From positions 62,001 to 126,000 of the forward strand of contig NZ_JNWV01000026.1 in NCBI RefSeq assembly GCF_000716535.1: a stretch of 64,000 bases of DNA, in the 5' to 3' direction. Position 1 is the stretch's first letter. Each line of letters opens with the position of its first letter. This DNA comes from Streptomyces flaveolus (GTDB lineage: Bacteria > Actinomycetota > Actinomycetes > Streptomycetales > Streptomycetaceae). Below the pieces are notes generated by a model. The model saw only the letters and a list, made by a program, of their open reading frames with translations, searched no databases and was not told where the DNA came from. Made by a program: the position numbers and the translations under genes. Below are positions 33,091-41,402 of the stretch, piece by piece.

Positions 33091-35256
33091 ATGGAGCACA
33101 CGAGCAACGCGGATCTCCGGGCACAGGCGGACGCCGTCCTCGCCCGGCTCGTCGGGGATGCCACGGGCGCGGCCCGGCTGCGCGAGGACCAGTGGCGGGC
33201 GATCGAGGCACTGGTCGCGGACCGGCGCCGCGCCCTGGTCGTGCAGCGCACGGGATGGGGCAAGTCCGCGGTGTACTTCGTGGCGACCTCGCTGCTGCGG
33301 GCCAGAGGAAGCGGGCCGACGGTGATCGTCTCGCCGCTGCTCGCGCTCATGCGCAACCAGGTGGACGCCGCCGGCCGGGCCGGTATCCACGCCCGGACCA
33401 TCAACTCGGCCAACACCGAGGAGTGGGAGGCCGTCCAGGCCGAGATCGCGGCGGGCGACGTCGACGTGTTGCTCGTCTCGCCGGAGCGGCTGAACAATCC
33501 CGACTTCCGTGACCAGGTCCTGCCCAAGCTGTCCGCGGCCACCGGCCTGCTCGTCGTGGACGAGGCCCACTGCATCTCCGACTGGGGCCACGACTTCCGA
33601 CCCGACTACCGCCGGCTGCGCACCATGCTCGGCGACCTCCCGCCCGGGGTCCCCGTATTGGCCACCACCGCCACGGCCAACGCGCGAGTGACCGCGGACG
33701 TCGCCGAGCAGCTCGGCACGGGCGGCACGTCCGACGCGCTGGTCCTGCGCGGCCCGCTGGACCGGGAGAGTCTGAGCCTCGGCGTGCTGCGGCTCCCGGA
33801 CGCCGCGCACCGGATGGCCTGGCTCGCCGACCACCTGGACGACCTGCCGGGCTCCGGCATCATCTACACGCTCACCGTGGCCGCCGCCGAGGAGGTCACC
33901 GCCTTCCTGCGGCAGCGCGGGCACGCCGTCGCCTCGTACACGGGCAAGACGGAGAACGCCGAACGGCAGCAGGCCGAGGACGACCTGCTCGCCAACCGCG
34001 TCAAGGCCCTGGTCGCCACCTCGGCGCTCGGCATGGGCTTCGACAAGCCGGATCTCGGTTTCGTGGTCCATCTCGGCTCGCCCTCCTCCCCCATCGCCTA
34101 CTACCAACAGGTCGGCAGGGCCGGCCGTGGTGTCGACCACGCGGAGGTACTGCTGCTGCCGGGCAAGGAGGACGAGGCGATCTGGCAGTACTTCGCCTCG
34201 CTGGCCTTCCCCTCCGAGGATCTGGTCCGGCGCACCCTGGATGTCCTCGCCCGGGCGGACGGGCCCCTGTCCCTGCCCGCTCTGGAACCGCTGGTCGAGC
34301 TGCGGCGCTCACGCCTGGAGACCATGCTGAAGGTCCTCGACGTGGACGGAGCGGTGCGTCGCGTCAAGGGCGGCTGGATCGCGACCGGGCAGCCGTGGTC
34401 CTACGACGCCGAGCGCTACGCGTGGGTGGCCCGGCAGCGAGCGGCCGAACAGCAGGCGATGCGCGAGTACGCGACCACCACCGAGTGCCGGATGGAGTTC
34501 CTGCAACGCCAACTGGACGACGAGGGCGCCAAACCCTGTGGCCGCTGTGACAACTGTGCCGGTCCGCGCTTCACCTCCGGTCTGTCCCCTGCGGCCCTCG
34601 ACGCGGCGCGGAGCGACCTGGGCCGCGCCGGAGTGGAAGTGGAGCCCCGCCGCATGTGGCCGACCGGCCTCCCGGCCATCGGCATCGACCTCAAGGGACG
34701 CATTCCGGCCGGGGAACAGGCCTCGCCCGGGCGGGCGCTGGGGCGTCTGTCGGACATCGGCTGGGGCAACCGCCTGCGTCCGCTGCTCGCGCCCCAGACG
34801 CCGGACGCCACGGTGCCGGACGACGTGGCGCGAGCTGTGGTGGATGTCCTGGCCGACTGGGCCCGAGGACCGGGCGGCTGGGCCTCCGGTGCGTCAGACG
34901 CCCCGCCCCGGCCGGTCGGCGTCGTCACCGTGGCCTCGCGCAGCCGGCCCCGGCTGATCCACTCCCTGGGTGCCCGGATCGCCGAGGTCGGCAGGCTCCC
35001 CCTGCTCGGCTCCGTGGAGTACGCCGGGGACGTTCCTCGGTCCTCACGCAGTAACAGCGCGCAGCGGCTCAAGGCCCTCGACGGCGCATTGACGGTGCCG
35101 CCCGAACTGGCGTCGGCACTCACGGAGGCGAACGGTCCGGTGCTGCTGATCGACGACTTCACGGAGACGGGCTGGACACTCGCGGTCGCGGCACGCCTGC
35201 TCCGGAAGTCCGGGGCGCGCGGGGTGTTGCCGCTGGTCCTCGCGGTTCAGGGGTGA
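33091..35256 (+). CDS. RecQ-family DNA helicase with C-terminal phosphoribosyltransferase-like domain
   Basis: 721 residues. Helicase core: Walker A RTGWGKS at 53-59, DEAH box VVDEAHCISDWGHDF near 155, motif III ATTATAN, motif V/VI ATSALGMGFDKPD and QQVGRAGRG. A zinc site follows: one Cys near 466 and CGRCDNC near 482. There is no HRDC domain. Residues about 560-721 instead resemble a PRTase fold, ending with the PRPP-type loop VLLIDDFTETGWTLAVAARL near 683. It unwinds DNA in repair; the PRTase part may bind a nucleotide ligand. ATG 33091 has no ribosome site; ATG 33082 is nine bases upstream. Similar fusions are known in actinobacteria. Confidence 0.88.
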   Translation: MEHTSNADLRAQADAVLARLVGDATGAARLREDQWRAIEALVADRRRALVVQRTGWGKSAVYFVATSLLRARGSGPTVIVSPLLALMRNQVDAAGRAGIHARTINSANTEEWEAVQAEIAAGDVDVLLVSPERLNNPDFRDQVLPKLSAATGLLVVDEAHCISDWGHDFRPDYRRLRTMLGDLPPGVPVLATTATANARVTADVAEQLGTGGTSDALVLRGPLDRESLSLGVLRLPDAAHRMAWLADHLDDLPGSGIIYTLTVAAAEEVTAFLRQRGHAVASYTGKTENAERQQAEDDLLANRVKALVATSALGMGFDKPDLGFVVHLGSPSSPIAYYQQVGRAGRGVDHAEVLLLPGKEDEAIWQYFASLAFPSEDLVRRTLDVLARADGPLSLPALEPLVELRRSRLETMLKVLDVDGAVRRVKGGWIATGQPWSYDAERYAWVARQRAAEQQAMREYATTTECRMEFLQRQLDDEGAKPCGRCDNCAGPRFTSGLSPAALDAARSDLGRAGVEVEPRRMWPTGLPAIGIDLKGRIPAGEQASPGRALGRLSDIGWGNRLRPLLAPQTPDATVPDDVARAVVDVLADWARGPGGWASGASDAPPRPVGVVTVASRSRPRLIHSLGARIAEVGRLPLLGSVEYAGDVPRSSRSNSAQRLKALDGALTVPPELASALTEANGPVLLIDDFTETGWTLAVAARLLRKSGARGVLPLVLAVQG

Positions 35257-35653
35257 CAGACGTGTCGGCACCGGTTCTCGTCGTCCCGGGGTACAGACGT
35301 GCCGCGGCCCCTTCTCGTCGTCCGGGGGTAAAGACGCGTCACGACCACCTGTCACCGTCCGGGGGCATACAGACGCATCACGACCACTTGTCGCCATCCG
35401 GGGGCACCGACGCGTCACAACCACTTCTCGCCATCCGGGGACACAGAGGCCCCACAACCCCTGTCGCCATCCGGGGGTACAGACACCCCACGACCACTTC
35501 TCGCCCTCCGGGGACCCCGACGTACCGGTGTTACGTCTCGCCGGCCAGGGATGAGCGTGGTGTCGCCACCGATTTTCGCCATCCGGGGATGACCGACGTG
35601 CCACCGCCCGCTCTCGCCTCCCCGGGCTGATCGGCGTGTTGCCACCGGACTCC
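35251..35653. repeat. Minisatellite: ten ~37-bp units plus a partial eleventh
   Basis: Direct, contiguous, imperfect units of 36-39 bp, each beginning with GGGG and ending near CGCCATCC; the centre reads ACAGACGCGTCACGACCACT in the best copies. Units: 35251-35287, 35288-35323, 35324-35360, 35361-35399, 35400-35436, 35437-35472, 35473-35509, 35510-35546, 35547-35584, 35585-35623, then part. The first unit contains the recQ stop codon. Lengths that are not multiples of three argue against coding; no spacers, so not CRISPR. Beyond it, 35654-35934 holds only the leader of the next gene. Confidence 0.85.
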
Positions 35654-35934
35654 ACAGCTCAGGAACGTCCGCGCAGCTCTCACGGCGGCCCGGCAGGCGG
35701 CGGCCGGACACCTCGGGCGTCATCAGCCGAACCTTTGGGTAGGGATATAAGCCACGCACCACCAGATAACAGTCGGCGGTGCCAATTGCTCGTTGCCGCA
35801 GCCAAGTTCGACAGGAAGAATTGAGGTCCGCTCCCCGCACGGCTCGTCCGTGGTCCGGTTGGGCTCCGCTGCGGTGCGCGCTCCCCCGAATCCGACCTCG
35901 CCCGCAGTGTGGGCGCGTAGCCGAAGGGAGGAAC

Positions 35935-36555
35935 GTGACCTTCGGATTCGCCTCGTCCTCGGCGGCCTCGTTGTCGACGTCCACGTCCACCACTTCCGCC
36001 AGTCGCCTGCTCGAGCCGGCCGAGTGGGCCGCTGCCGGTATCCCTCTGCTGCGCAACCCCCGTGAGGTCGTCAGCGGGCTGCACGCCCGCCATCATCCGA
36101 AGCCGCTCACGGCGATCGTGGCGGTTCTGGACCCGGACGAGCGGCTGCGGGCCAGCGCCTCGTTCATACGCCGTCCGGCTGCTGCCGACGGCTGGATGTT
36201 CCGCAACGCGCTGCTGGCGCAGTTGCGCCGGGTGATTCCGCACGACCTCCGCCGCCGCACCCCCGTGCGCACGGCCGTCCTGCTCTACTGCCGTGAAGGC
36301 GACGCGCGTTGGACCGAGGAGGACGGCGCCTGGATGTGGGGGCTGCGCGATGCCTGCACACTGCACGGGCTGCGCTGCGGGGCGTACATCACGCTGACGC
36401 ATGACGGCTGGCAGGTGCTCGGCGAGGGGCGCGGCGGACGCCGGCCCAACGCGCACTCGGCACCCGAGCCCTTCGCCACGTCGGAGGCCCCGCCGCTCAT
36501 ACCGCGCAGCGGTGGCCCGGTCTCCGAGGTGCTGCGCCGAGCTGCGGCTCGCTGA
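35935..36555 (+). CDS. Conserved-looking protein of unknown function
   Basis: 206 residues, not recognised. A Ser/Thr-rich N-terminal 20 residues, then an alpha/beta domain: DPDERLRASASFIRRP, VRTAVLLYCREGDARWTEEDGAWMWGLRDACTLHGLRCG and AYITLTHDGWQVL, ending in a Pro-rich tail. The pattern of alternating strands and helices suggests a compact fold of about 140 residues; no catalytic motif is evident. GTG at 35935 is preceded by GGGAGG at 3-nt spacing, and third-base composition supports translation. It stands alone between the minisatellite and a repeat-rich gap. Confidence 0.7.
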   Translation: MTFGFASSSAASLSTSTSTTSASRLLEPAEWAAAGIPLLRNPREVVSGLHARHHPKPLTAIVAVLDPDERLRASASFIRRPAAADGWMFRNALLAQLRRVIPHDLRRRTPVRTAVLLYCREGDARWTEEDGAWMWGLRDACTLHGLRCGAYITLTHDGWQVLGEGRGGRRPNAHSAPEPFATSEAPPLIPRSGGPVSEVLRRAAAR

Positions 36556-37176
36556 GTTCGACTGCGCCGTGCGCCGGCGGCGGTTTGACGGTTCCTGCCG
36601 CCGACCGGAACGGCACGAACGTACGACAGCCGGGGCGCCCGATCGCCGTGACCGACCGGGCTTCACGAACGCCACATCCAGCCGGGCCGCACCAACGCAA
36701 CGGCCGGCCGGGCCGCACGAAGCATGTGACCTATCGGCAGTCGGTGCGCAGAGTGCCCAGGATGCCCGAGGTGCGATGCCCGAGCCGAGCCGTCGGCCGT
36801 CGCATGCGGTGCCGAGAACACACGCGGGCCACGCGTTGAGCCGGGGCACACGAGGCCCACTCCAGCCGGATCAACTGCAGGAGCAGCCCGGCGCGGTCGC
36901 CTTGGCCACGGCTACAGCCTCGGCCACGGCTACGGCCACACAGGCCGGAACGCGCCGTCCGACCTACATGCGTCCGCCGCTGTGACGACCTGGACCAGGC
37001 ATGCCGGACCCTCCGCGCCCCTCTCTGGCGTGCCCCGCCCTCAAGCGGTCACCCGGAGAGCCGCGCCGTCAGTAGCGCCGCCGCGGCCCGCCCGCGGGCA
37101 CGCCAAATGCCGCACCGTGCGGATCCCGCCGGAGCGGCCCCTCGGCACCCTGGTGCCCTGAGGTGCCGGACGCGGC
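36556..37176. other. 621-bp intergenic region with short tandem repeats
   Basis: No credible gene. Imperfect 26-bp units beginning CCGGG(C) run at 36630-36732 (clearest at 36656-36681 and 36682-36707), and CGGCCACGGCTAC is repeated near 36900-36935. No terminator is evident for the 35935 gene. Confidence 0.55.
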
Positions 37177-37809
37177 TCAGACGCCGGTGCCCAGCACCGA
37201 GTTGATCTGCTGCGGGTCGCCGCAGACGACCAGCAGGGCACCGGCCCGGGAGTGGGCCAGCGGAAGGGCGGTCGCAGCGGCGGAGGCGGGTCCTCCGTTG
37301 ACGGCCACGACGACCACCGGGCGGGACGCGGCGCGGGAGGCCACGGTGGCATCCGCGTAGAAGACGTCGTCACCGGCGTCATGCTGCGCCCAGTAGGACG
37401 TCTCGCCGAACGACAGCTCGTGCTCGGCCCACGGATGCTGGGCACCAGTGGTGATCACGAGCACGTCGCCGGGGGCACGGCCCGAGTCCAGGAGCAGGTC
37501 CACGGCCTCCTCCGCGGCGTCGAGCGCGCCCTCGGCCGAGGCCGGGATCAGCTGGATCTGGGGGCTCGCCGCGGTGGCGGCGGGAGCGGCCGGGCCGGAG
37601 GGGCCAGGCTTGGCCGGAGCCACGTCACGCGGCGTGCGCTGCACCGGCGGCGTGGGCCGCAGAGGGCCGGGACGACCGGGGCGGGACGGAGCCGCGGGGC
37701 GGGGGCCGGGTACGGGGCGGGGGGTCGGCGCGGTACGGCCGCTGGCCGGAGTGGCGCGGGGACCCTGGGCACTCTCGTGAATCTGAGGCTCCTCGGGAAT
37801 GAGAGGCAT
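37177..37809 (-). CDS. Protein of unknown function with Pro-rich N-terminus
   Basis: 210 residues. Residues about 15-85 are Pro/Arg/Ala-rich and disordered. The C-terminal 125 residues form a folded-looking unit: LIPASAEGALDAAEEAVDLL, PGDVLVITTGAQHPWAEHEL, RPVVVVAVNGG and a final HSRAGALLVVCGDPQQINSV. The last block faintly resembles the C-terminal strand-helix unit of UvrD-like helicases (SRA-x-LLVV-G-D), without any ATPase core. ATG 37809 has no ribosome site; the adjacent TGATAAATATCA element may be its promoter or operator. It precedes no gene in an operon; rnhB upstream is 68 nt away on the same strand. Confidence 0.65.
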   Translation of the reverse strand: MPLIPEEPQIHESAQGPRATPASGRTAPTPRPVPGPRPAAPSRPGRPGPLRPTPPVQRTPRDVAPAKPGPSGPAAPAATAASPQIQLIPASAEGALDAAEEAVDLLLDSGRAPGDVLVITTGAQHPWAEHELSFGETSYWAQHDAGDDVFYADATVASRAASRPVVVVAVNGGPASAAATALPLAHSRAGALLVVCGDPQQINSVLGTGV

Positions 37810-37813
37810 GAGC

Positions 37814-37825
37814 TGATATTTATCA
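37814..37825. promoter_or_regulatory. AT-rich palindrome TGATA-tt-TATCA
   Basis: Perfect 5-bp arms, 5 nt before the start of the 37177 gene, in an unusually AT-rich patch for this genome. It likely contains the -10 of a leaderless promoter and may also be an operator. Confidence 0.45.
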
Positions 37826-37877
37826 AACGTTGGTGCGGTGCGGATGACCGGGTGGCACATCAGTGCGAGCGGAACCG

Positions 37878-38579
37878 TCAGAATTCGAGAGCGAGCTGGC
37901 CCTCGATTTCCGGAACGCTTCCGTCCGCCCAGCTGCGGACCTTCTTGAGGTGCCGCCACTGAGGCAACGCATCAAGATACGCCCACGACAATCGGTGGTG
38001 CGGGGTGGGCCCCCACTCCTCCAGTGCGGCCTTGTGCACGGGCGACGGATACCCGGCGTTGTCCGCGAATCCGAAGTCTGCATGGTCGATACCCAGTTCG
38101 GCCATCATTTTGTCGCGCTGGACCTTGGCGATCACCGACGCCGCCGCGACGGCCACACACGACCGATCACCCTTGATCACCGTGCGTACCTGCCAGGGGT
38201 CGCCGAGGTAGTCGTGCTTCCCGTCGAGGATCACGGCGTCGGGTCGGACAGGCAGGGCGTCCAGGGCGCGGATCGCGGCGAGCCGCAGCGCGGCCGTCAT
38301 CCCCAGGTCGTCGATCTCCTCCGGGGAAGCATGCCCCAGCGCGTAGGCCGTCACCCATGACTGCAGGATCAGGGCGAGTTCCGTACGCCGCTTGATGGTC
38401 AGCAGCTTGGAGTCCGTCAGCCCCTCGGGCGGTCGGCGGAGTCCGGTGATCGCCGCGCAGACGGTGACGGGCCCGGCCCAGGCGCCGCGCCCCACCTCGT
38501 CGACACCGGCAATGACCTTCGCTCCGGTCGTGGCGCGCAGGGAGCGCTCGACGGTGTGAGTAGGTGGTTCGTACGGCAT
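37878..38579 (-). CDS. rnhB: Ribonuclease HII
   Basis: 233-residue enzyme that removes ribonucleotides from DNA and RNA from hybrids. Active-site acidic residues: Asp and Glu in AGVDEVGRG, Asp in [11 protein letters not shown], with TDSKLL and [14 protein letters not shown] as further family blocks. ATG at 38579 has AAGGG 4 nt upstream; a longer in-frame start is unnecessary. It sits with the other DNA-maintenance genes of this window. Confidence 0.93.
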   Translation of the reverse strand: MPYEPPTHTVERSLRATTGAKVIAGVDEVGRGAWAGPVTVCAAITGLRRPPEGLTDSKLLTIKRRTELALILQSWVTAYALGHASPEEIDDLGMTAALRLAAIRALDALPVRPDAVILDGKHDYLGDPWQVRTVIKGDRSCVAVAAASVIAKVQRDKMMAELGIDHADFGFADNAGYPSPVHKAALEEWGPTPHHRLSWAYLDALPQWRHLKKVRSWADGSVPEIEGQLALEF

Positions 38580-38660
38580 GGCGCCCTTAGCGTACGCCGC
38601 CGGGATCGCCTCGCGACACCCCGGCCCTCCGGCCGACACCGGGAGTACCGACGCGGCGGC

Positions 38661-39284
38661 TCAGGCCTTGTAGGGCCGCAGCAGCGGGAGCATCAACTGG
38701 TCGATCATCTCTTCCAGATCTCCATCACTCCATTCGCTGGCGCACATCTTCGACCGGTACATCATCATGGCCGGGATGGCATCGAAGACGTACCCGTTGG
38801 CCGCGTCCGATCGAACCTCCCCTCGCTCTATTCCACGAGTGATGACCTCGCGGAGCAGCTTGACGGTCGGCTCCACCACGGTCCCGACGATCACTCCTTC
38901 GAAGCGCCCCACCTGCACGTGATCGCACTCGTGAATTACCGAGCGCAGCGCGAGGCCGGGCCGCGAGTACATGATCTGCCGCACCAATCGGCACAGGGTG
39001 AGCAGGTCCTCGCGCACGCTCCCGAGGTCCGGGGCCTTCTCCACCCGGGGCAGTCCGGACACCAGGGCGTCGGCGACCAGATCCTCCTTGGAGGGCCAGC
39101 GGCGATAGACCGCGGCCTTGCCGGTCTGGGCGCCGGCCGCGACGCCCTCCATGGTCAGCCCCTTCCAGCCGACCGTGCTGAGCTGCTCCAGAGCGGCGTC
39201 CAGGATCGCGCGCTCCAGCACCGCACCGCGCCGACGAGGGGAAGCCGTCCGGTCAGGGGCGGCCGTCCAGCGCGAGGTAACCAT
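38661..39284 (-). CDS. TetR-family repressor
   Basis: 207 residues: HTH at about 20-65 (AILDAALEQLSTVGWKGLTM, then AQTGKAAVYRRWPSKEDLVA) and a ligand-binding domain with a C-terminal TetR_C-like region ending LPLLRPYKA. ATG at 39284 follows TTGGAG at 8-nt spacing. It is divergent from the MFS exporter, and the 186-bp spacer contains two identical-type 20-bp palindromes, so it very probably represses both genes and is released by an exporter substrate. Confidence 0.9.
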   Translation of the reverse strand: MVTSRWTAAPDRTASPRRRGAVLERAILDAALEQLSTVGWKGLTMEGVAAGAQTGKAAVYRRWPSKEDLVADALVSGLPRVEKAPDLGSVREDLLTLCRLVRQIMYSRPGLALRSVIHECDHVQVGRFEGVIVGTVVEPTVKLLREVITRGIERGEVRSDAANGYVFDAIPAMMMYRSKMCASEWSDGDLEEMIDQLMLPLLRPYKA

Positions 39285-39379
39285 CTGAGTTTCTCCAACA
39301 TGCAAGGGAAGCGGGGGGTTCCGGGGGGAGTGACGCCACACCGCAGCAACAGGGGGACGCGGAACGTGGCTCACGATTA

Positions 39380-39399
39380 AGTGAACGCTTGCGTTCACT
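39380..39399. promoter_or_regulatory. TetR operator 1
   Basis: AGTGAACGC-tt-GCGTTCACT: perfect 9-bp arms. It covers the -35 (TTGCGT, 39390-39395) of the exporter promoter. Confidence 0.85.
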
Positions 39400-39418
39400 G
39401 TTGGGGACTCACTACCGT
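39390..39418 (+). promoter_or_regulatory. Promoter of the MFS exporter
   Basis: TTGCGT, 17-nt spacer, TACCGT (39413-39418). The -35 lies inside operator 1, and operator 2 follows the expected start site (about 39425). Confidence 0.6.
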
Positions 39419-39427
39419 GGACGCGGA

Positions 39428-39447
39428 AGTGAACGCATGCGTTCACT
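39428..39447. promoter_or_regulatory. TetR operator 2
   Basis: AGTGAACGCATGCGTTCACT, a fully symmetric 20-bp palindrome, centred 48 bp from operator 1 and 24 bp before the exporter GTG. Confidence 0.85.
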
Positions 39448-39470
39448 AAAGCCTTTATGGGGGATCCACA

Positions 39471-41021
39471 GTGACGACCTCTCAGCTGCTCAAAGACGAT
39501 CAGAAACCGGGCGTGGCCCGCCGGGAGGGGCATCCCGGCATCGCACTCACGGTCATCGCGGCTTGCCAACTCATGGTGGTACTCGACGCGACGATTGTGA
39601 ATATCGCGCTCCCACACATTCAAGAAGCGCTCAAGTTCAGTACGACGGACCTGACTTGGGTGGTCAGCGCCTACACGCTCACGTTCGGTGGTCTGCTGCT
39701 GCTCGGTGCGCGGGCCGGTGACATCCTCGGCCGCCGCCGGGTGTTCATGGCCGGCATCCTGCTGTTCACCTTCGCGTCGCTGCTGGGCGGACTGGCCCAG
39801 GAGCCCTGGCAGCTGCTGGCCGCACGGGCCCTGCAGGGCGTGGGTGGGGCGATCGCATCGCCCACATCGCTGGCCCTGATCACCACGACCTTCCCCGAAG
39901 GACCCGAACGGAACCGGGCTTTCGGAGTCTTCGCCGCCGTCTCCGCGGGCGGTGGCGCCATCGGCCTGCTCGCGGGCGGCATGCTCACCGACTGGCTCGA
40001 CTGGCGGTGGGTGCTGTTCGTCAACGTGCCCATCGGTGTGCTGATCGCCTCGCTCGCACCGCTGTACATCAACGAGTCCGAGCGGCATCCCGGACGCTTC
40101 GACCTCACCGGCGCGCTGACCTCCACGCTCGGCATGGCGTCGCTGGTGTACGGGTTCATACGCGCCGCGGAGGACGGCTGGCGGGACGGCCTCACCCTGG
40201 GCTCCTTCGGCGCGGCCGTGGTCCTCCTGTTCGCCTTCGTCTTCACCGAGATGCGGGCGAAGGAGCCGATCACCCCGCTCAGGATGTTCGCCGACCGCAA
40301 CCGCTGGGGCACGTACGTGATCATGCTGAGCCTGGCCGCGGCGATGTTCGGCATGTTCTTCTACATCGTGCTGTTCGTGCAGAACGTGCTCGGCTACAGC
40401 GCCATCAAGGCCGGTCTCGCCTTTCTTCCCGTGACCGTCGCGATCGCGGTGGGGGCGGGCCTGTCCCAGCGCCTCCTGCCGGTGCTCGGCCCCAAGCCGT
40501 TCATGATGGGCGGTTCCGCGCTGGTGGTCGTCGGGCTGGTCTGGCAGACCTTCATCCGGCCCGAGAGCACCTACGTGGGCGGGGTGCTGGGTCCCATGCT
40601 GGTGTTCGGCTTCGGCATGGGCCTGAACTTCGTGACGGCCACCGTCACCGCCGTGTCGGGTGTCGCCCCGCACGAGGCGGGAGCGGCTTCCGGGCTGCTC
40701 AACGCGATGCAGCAGGTCGGCGGTTCGCTCGGGCTGTCCATCCTGACGACCGTCTTCGGATCGGCCAGCACGGACGAGGCGAAGAAGCAACTGCCGAAGT
40801 TCCTCACCGACGCCTCGCCCGAGCAGAAGGCTGAGTTCGCCAAGACCCACCAGCTGCCCGCGCCCTGGGGTCACGACGTGCTCGCCCACGGCATCTCCAC
40901 GGCCTTCATACCGGCCGCGGCGATGGCCGCACTCGCCTTCCTCACCGCTTGGCTGGTACTCAGGGTGCGCAAGGAAGACCTCGACTCGCTCGCGGGCACG
41001 GCGGGGCCGCACCTCGGCTGA
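39471..41021 (+). CDS. MFS multidrug exporter (DHA2, EmrB/QacA type)
   Basis: 516 residues, 14 predicted helices, proton-driven drug exporter. DHA2 features: VVLDATIVNIALPHIQEAL in helix 1, LGARAGDILGRRRVF (motif A), LLAARALQGVGGAIASPTSL (motif B) and an antiporter motif C-like GGGAIGLLAGGMLTDWLDWRW. GTG at 39471 has GGGGGA upstream. Control by the divergent TetR repressor is strongly indicated by two palindromes. Substrate unknown. Confidence 0.9.
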   Translation: MTTSQLLKDDQKPGVARREGHPGIALTVIAACQLMVVLDATIVNIALPHIQEALKFSTTDLTWVVSAYTLTFGGLLLLGARAGDILGRRRVFMAGILLFTFASLLGGLAQEPWQLLAARALQGVGGAIASPTSLALITTTFPEGPERNRAFGVFAAVSAGGGAIGLLAGGMLTDWLDWRWVLFVNVPIGVLIASLAPLYINESERHPGRFDLTGALTSTLGMASLVYGFIRAAEDGWRDGLTLGSFGAAVVLLFAFVFTEMRAKEPITPLRMFADRNRWGTYVIMLSLAAAMFGMFFYIVLFVQNVLGYSAIKAGLAFLPVTVAIAVGAGLSQRLLPVLGPKPFMMGGSALVVVGLVWQTFIRPESTYVGGVLGPMLVFGFGMGLNFVTATVTAVSGVAPHEAGAASGLLNAMQQVGGSLGLSILTTVFGSASTDEAKKQLPKFLTDASPEQKAEFAKTHQLPAPWGHDVLAHGISTAFIPAAAMAALAFLTAWLVLRVRKEDLDSLAGTAGPHLG

Positions 41022-41402
41022 TGCAGGCCGCGCCGCGCGATGCCGCGGCCGACCGGACCGTCGCCAGGAGACCGATGGCGCACACGGCGATCCGGTCGGC
41101 CGCAGCCCGGCCATCAGCATCCCGGGCAGGCCGAGAAACAGGACGAACAGAGCCAGAGCCGGAACCAACTCCGGCACGGACATGGGCACCGGCACCAACG
41201 AAGCGAACGCCATCTCCCACCCCTCCGCCCCTCCTCGTCACGGTCACGCCTCCGCCCGCCCACCCGGCCACAGACAAGGTGGACGACGGATAACGGAAGA
41301 ACGGACGACGGTCACGCAGAGTTCCCGGCGAGCACGGAGAGTCTCCGCAGGCCAGCAAAAGCCAGCGGAAGCCGCTGGACGGAAGGCACCTGACGGGAGC
41401 TG
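41022..41402. other. 381-bp gap with a possible remnant of a small membrane-protein gene
   Basis: On the minus strand, ATG 41213 after GGTGGGAG opens a frame encoding one hydrophobic helix (LVPALALFVLFLGLPGMLMA). A second hydrophobic stretch (RIAVCAIGLLATV) continues only in another frame about 41100. This could be a frameshifted small gene or chance. No terminator seen for the exporter. Confidence 0.3.

Noticed and set aside
35251..35653. CRISPR array
   Set aside because: Units are contiguous and degenerate, with no unique spacers of constant length and no cas genes nearby.
38661..41213. 850-codon minus-strand open frame as one gene
   Set aside because: Most of it is antisense to the MFS exporter; only the last 208 codons form the TetR protein with a proper start.
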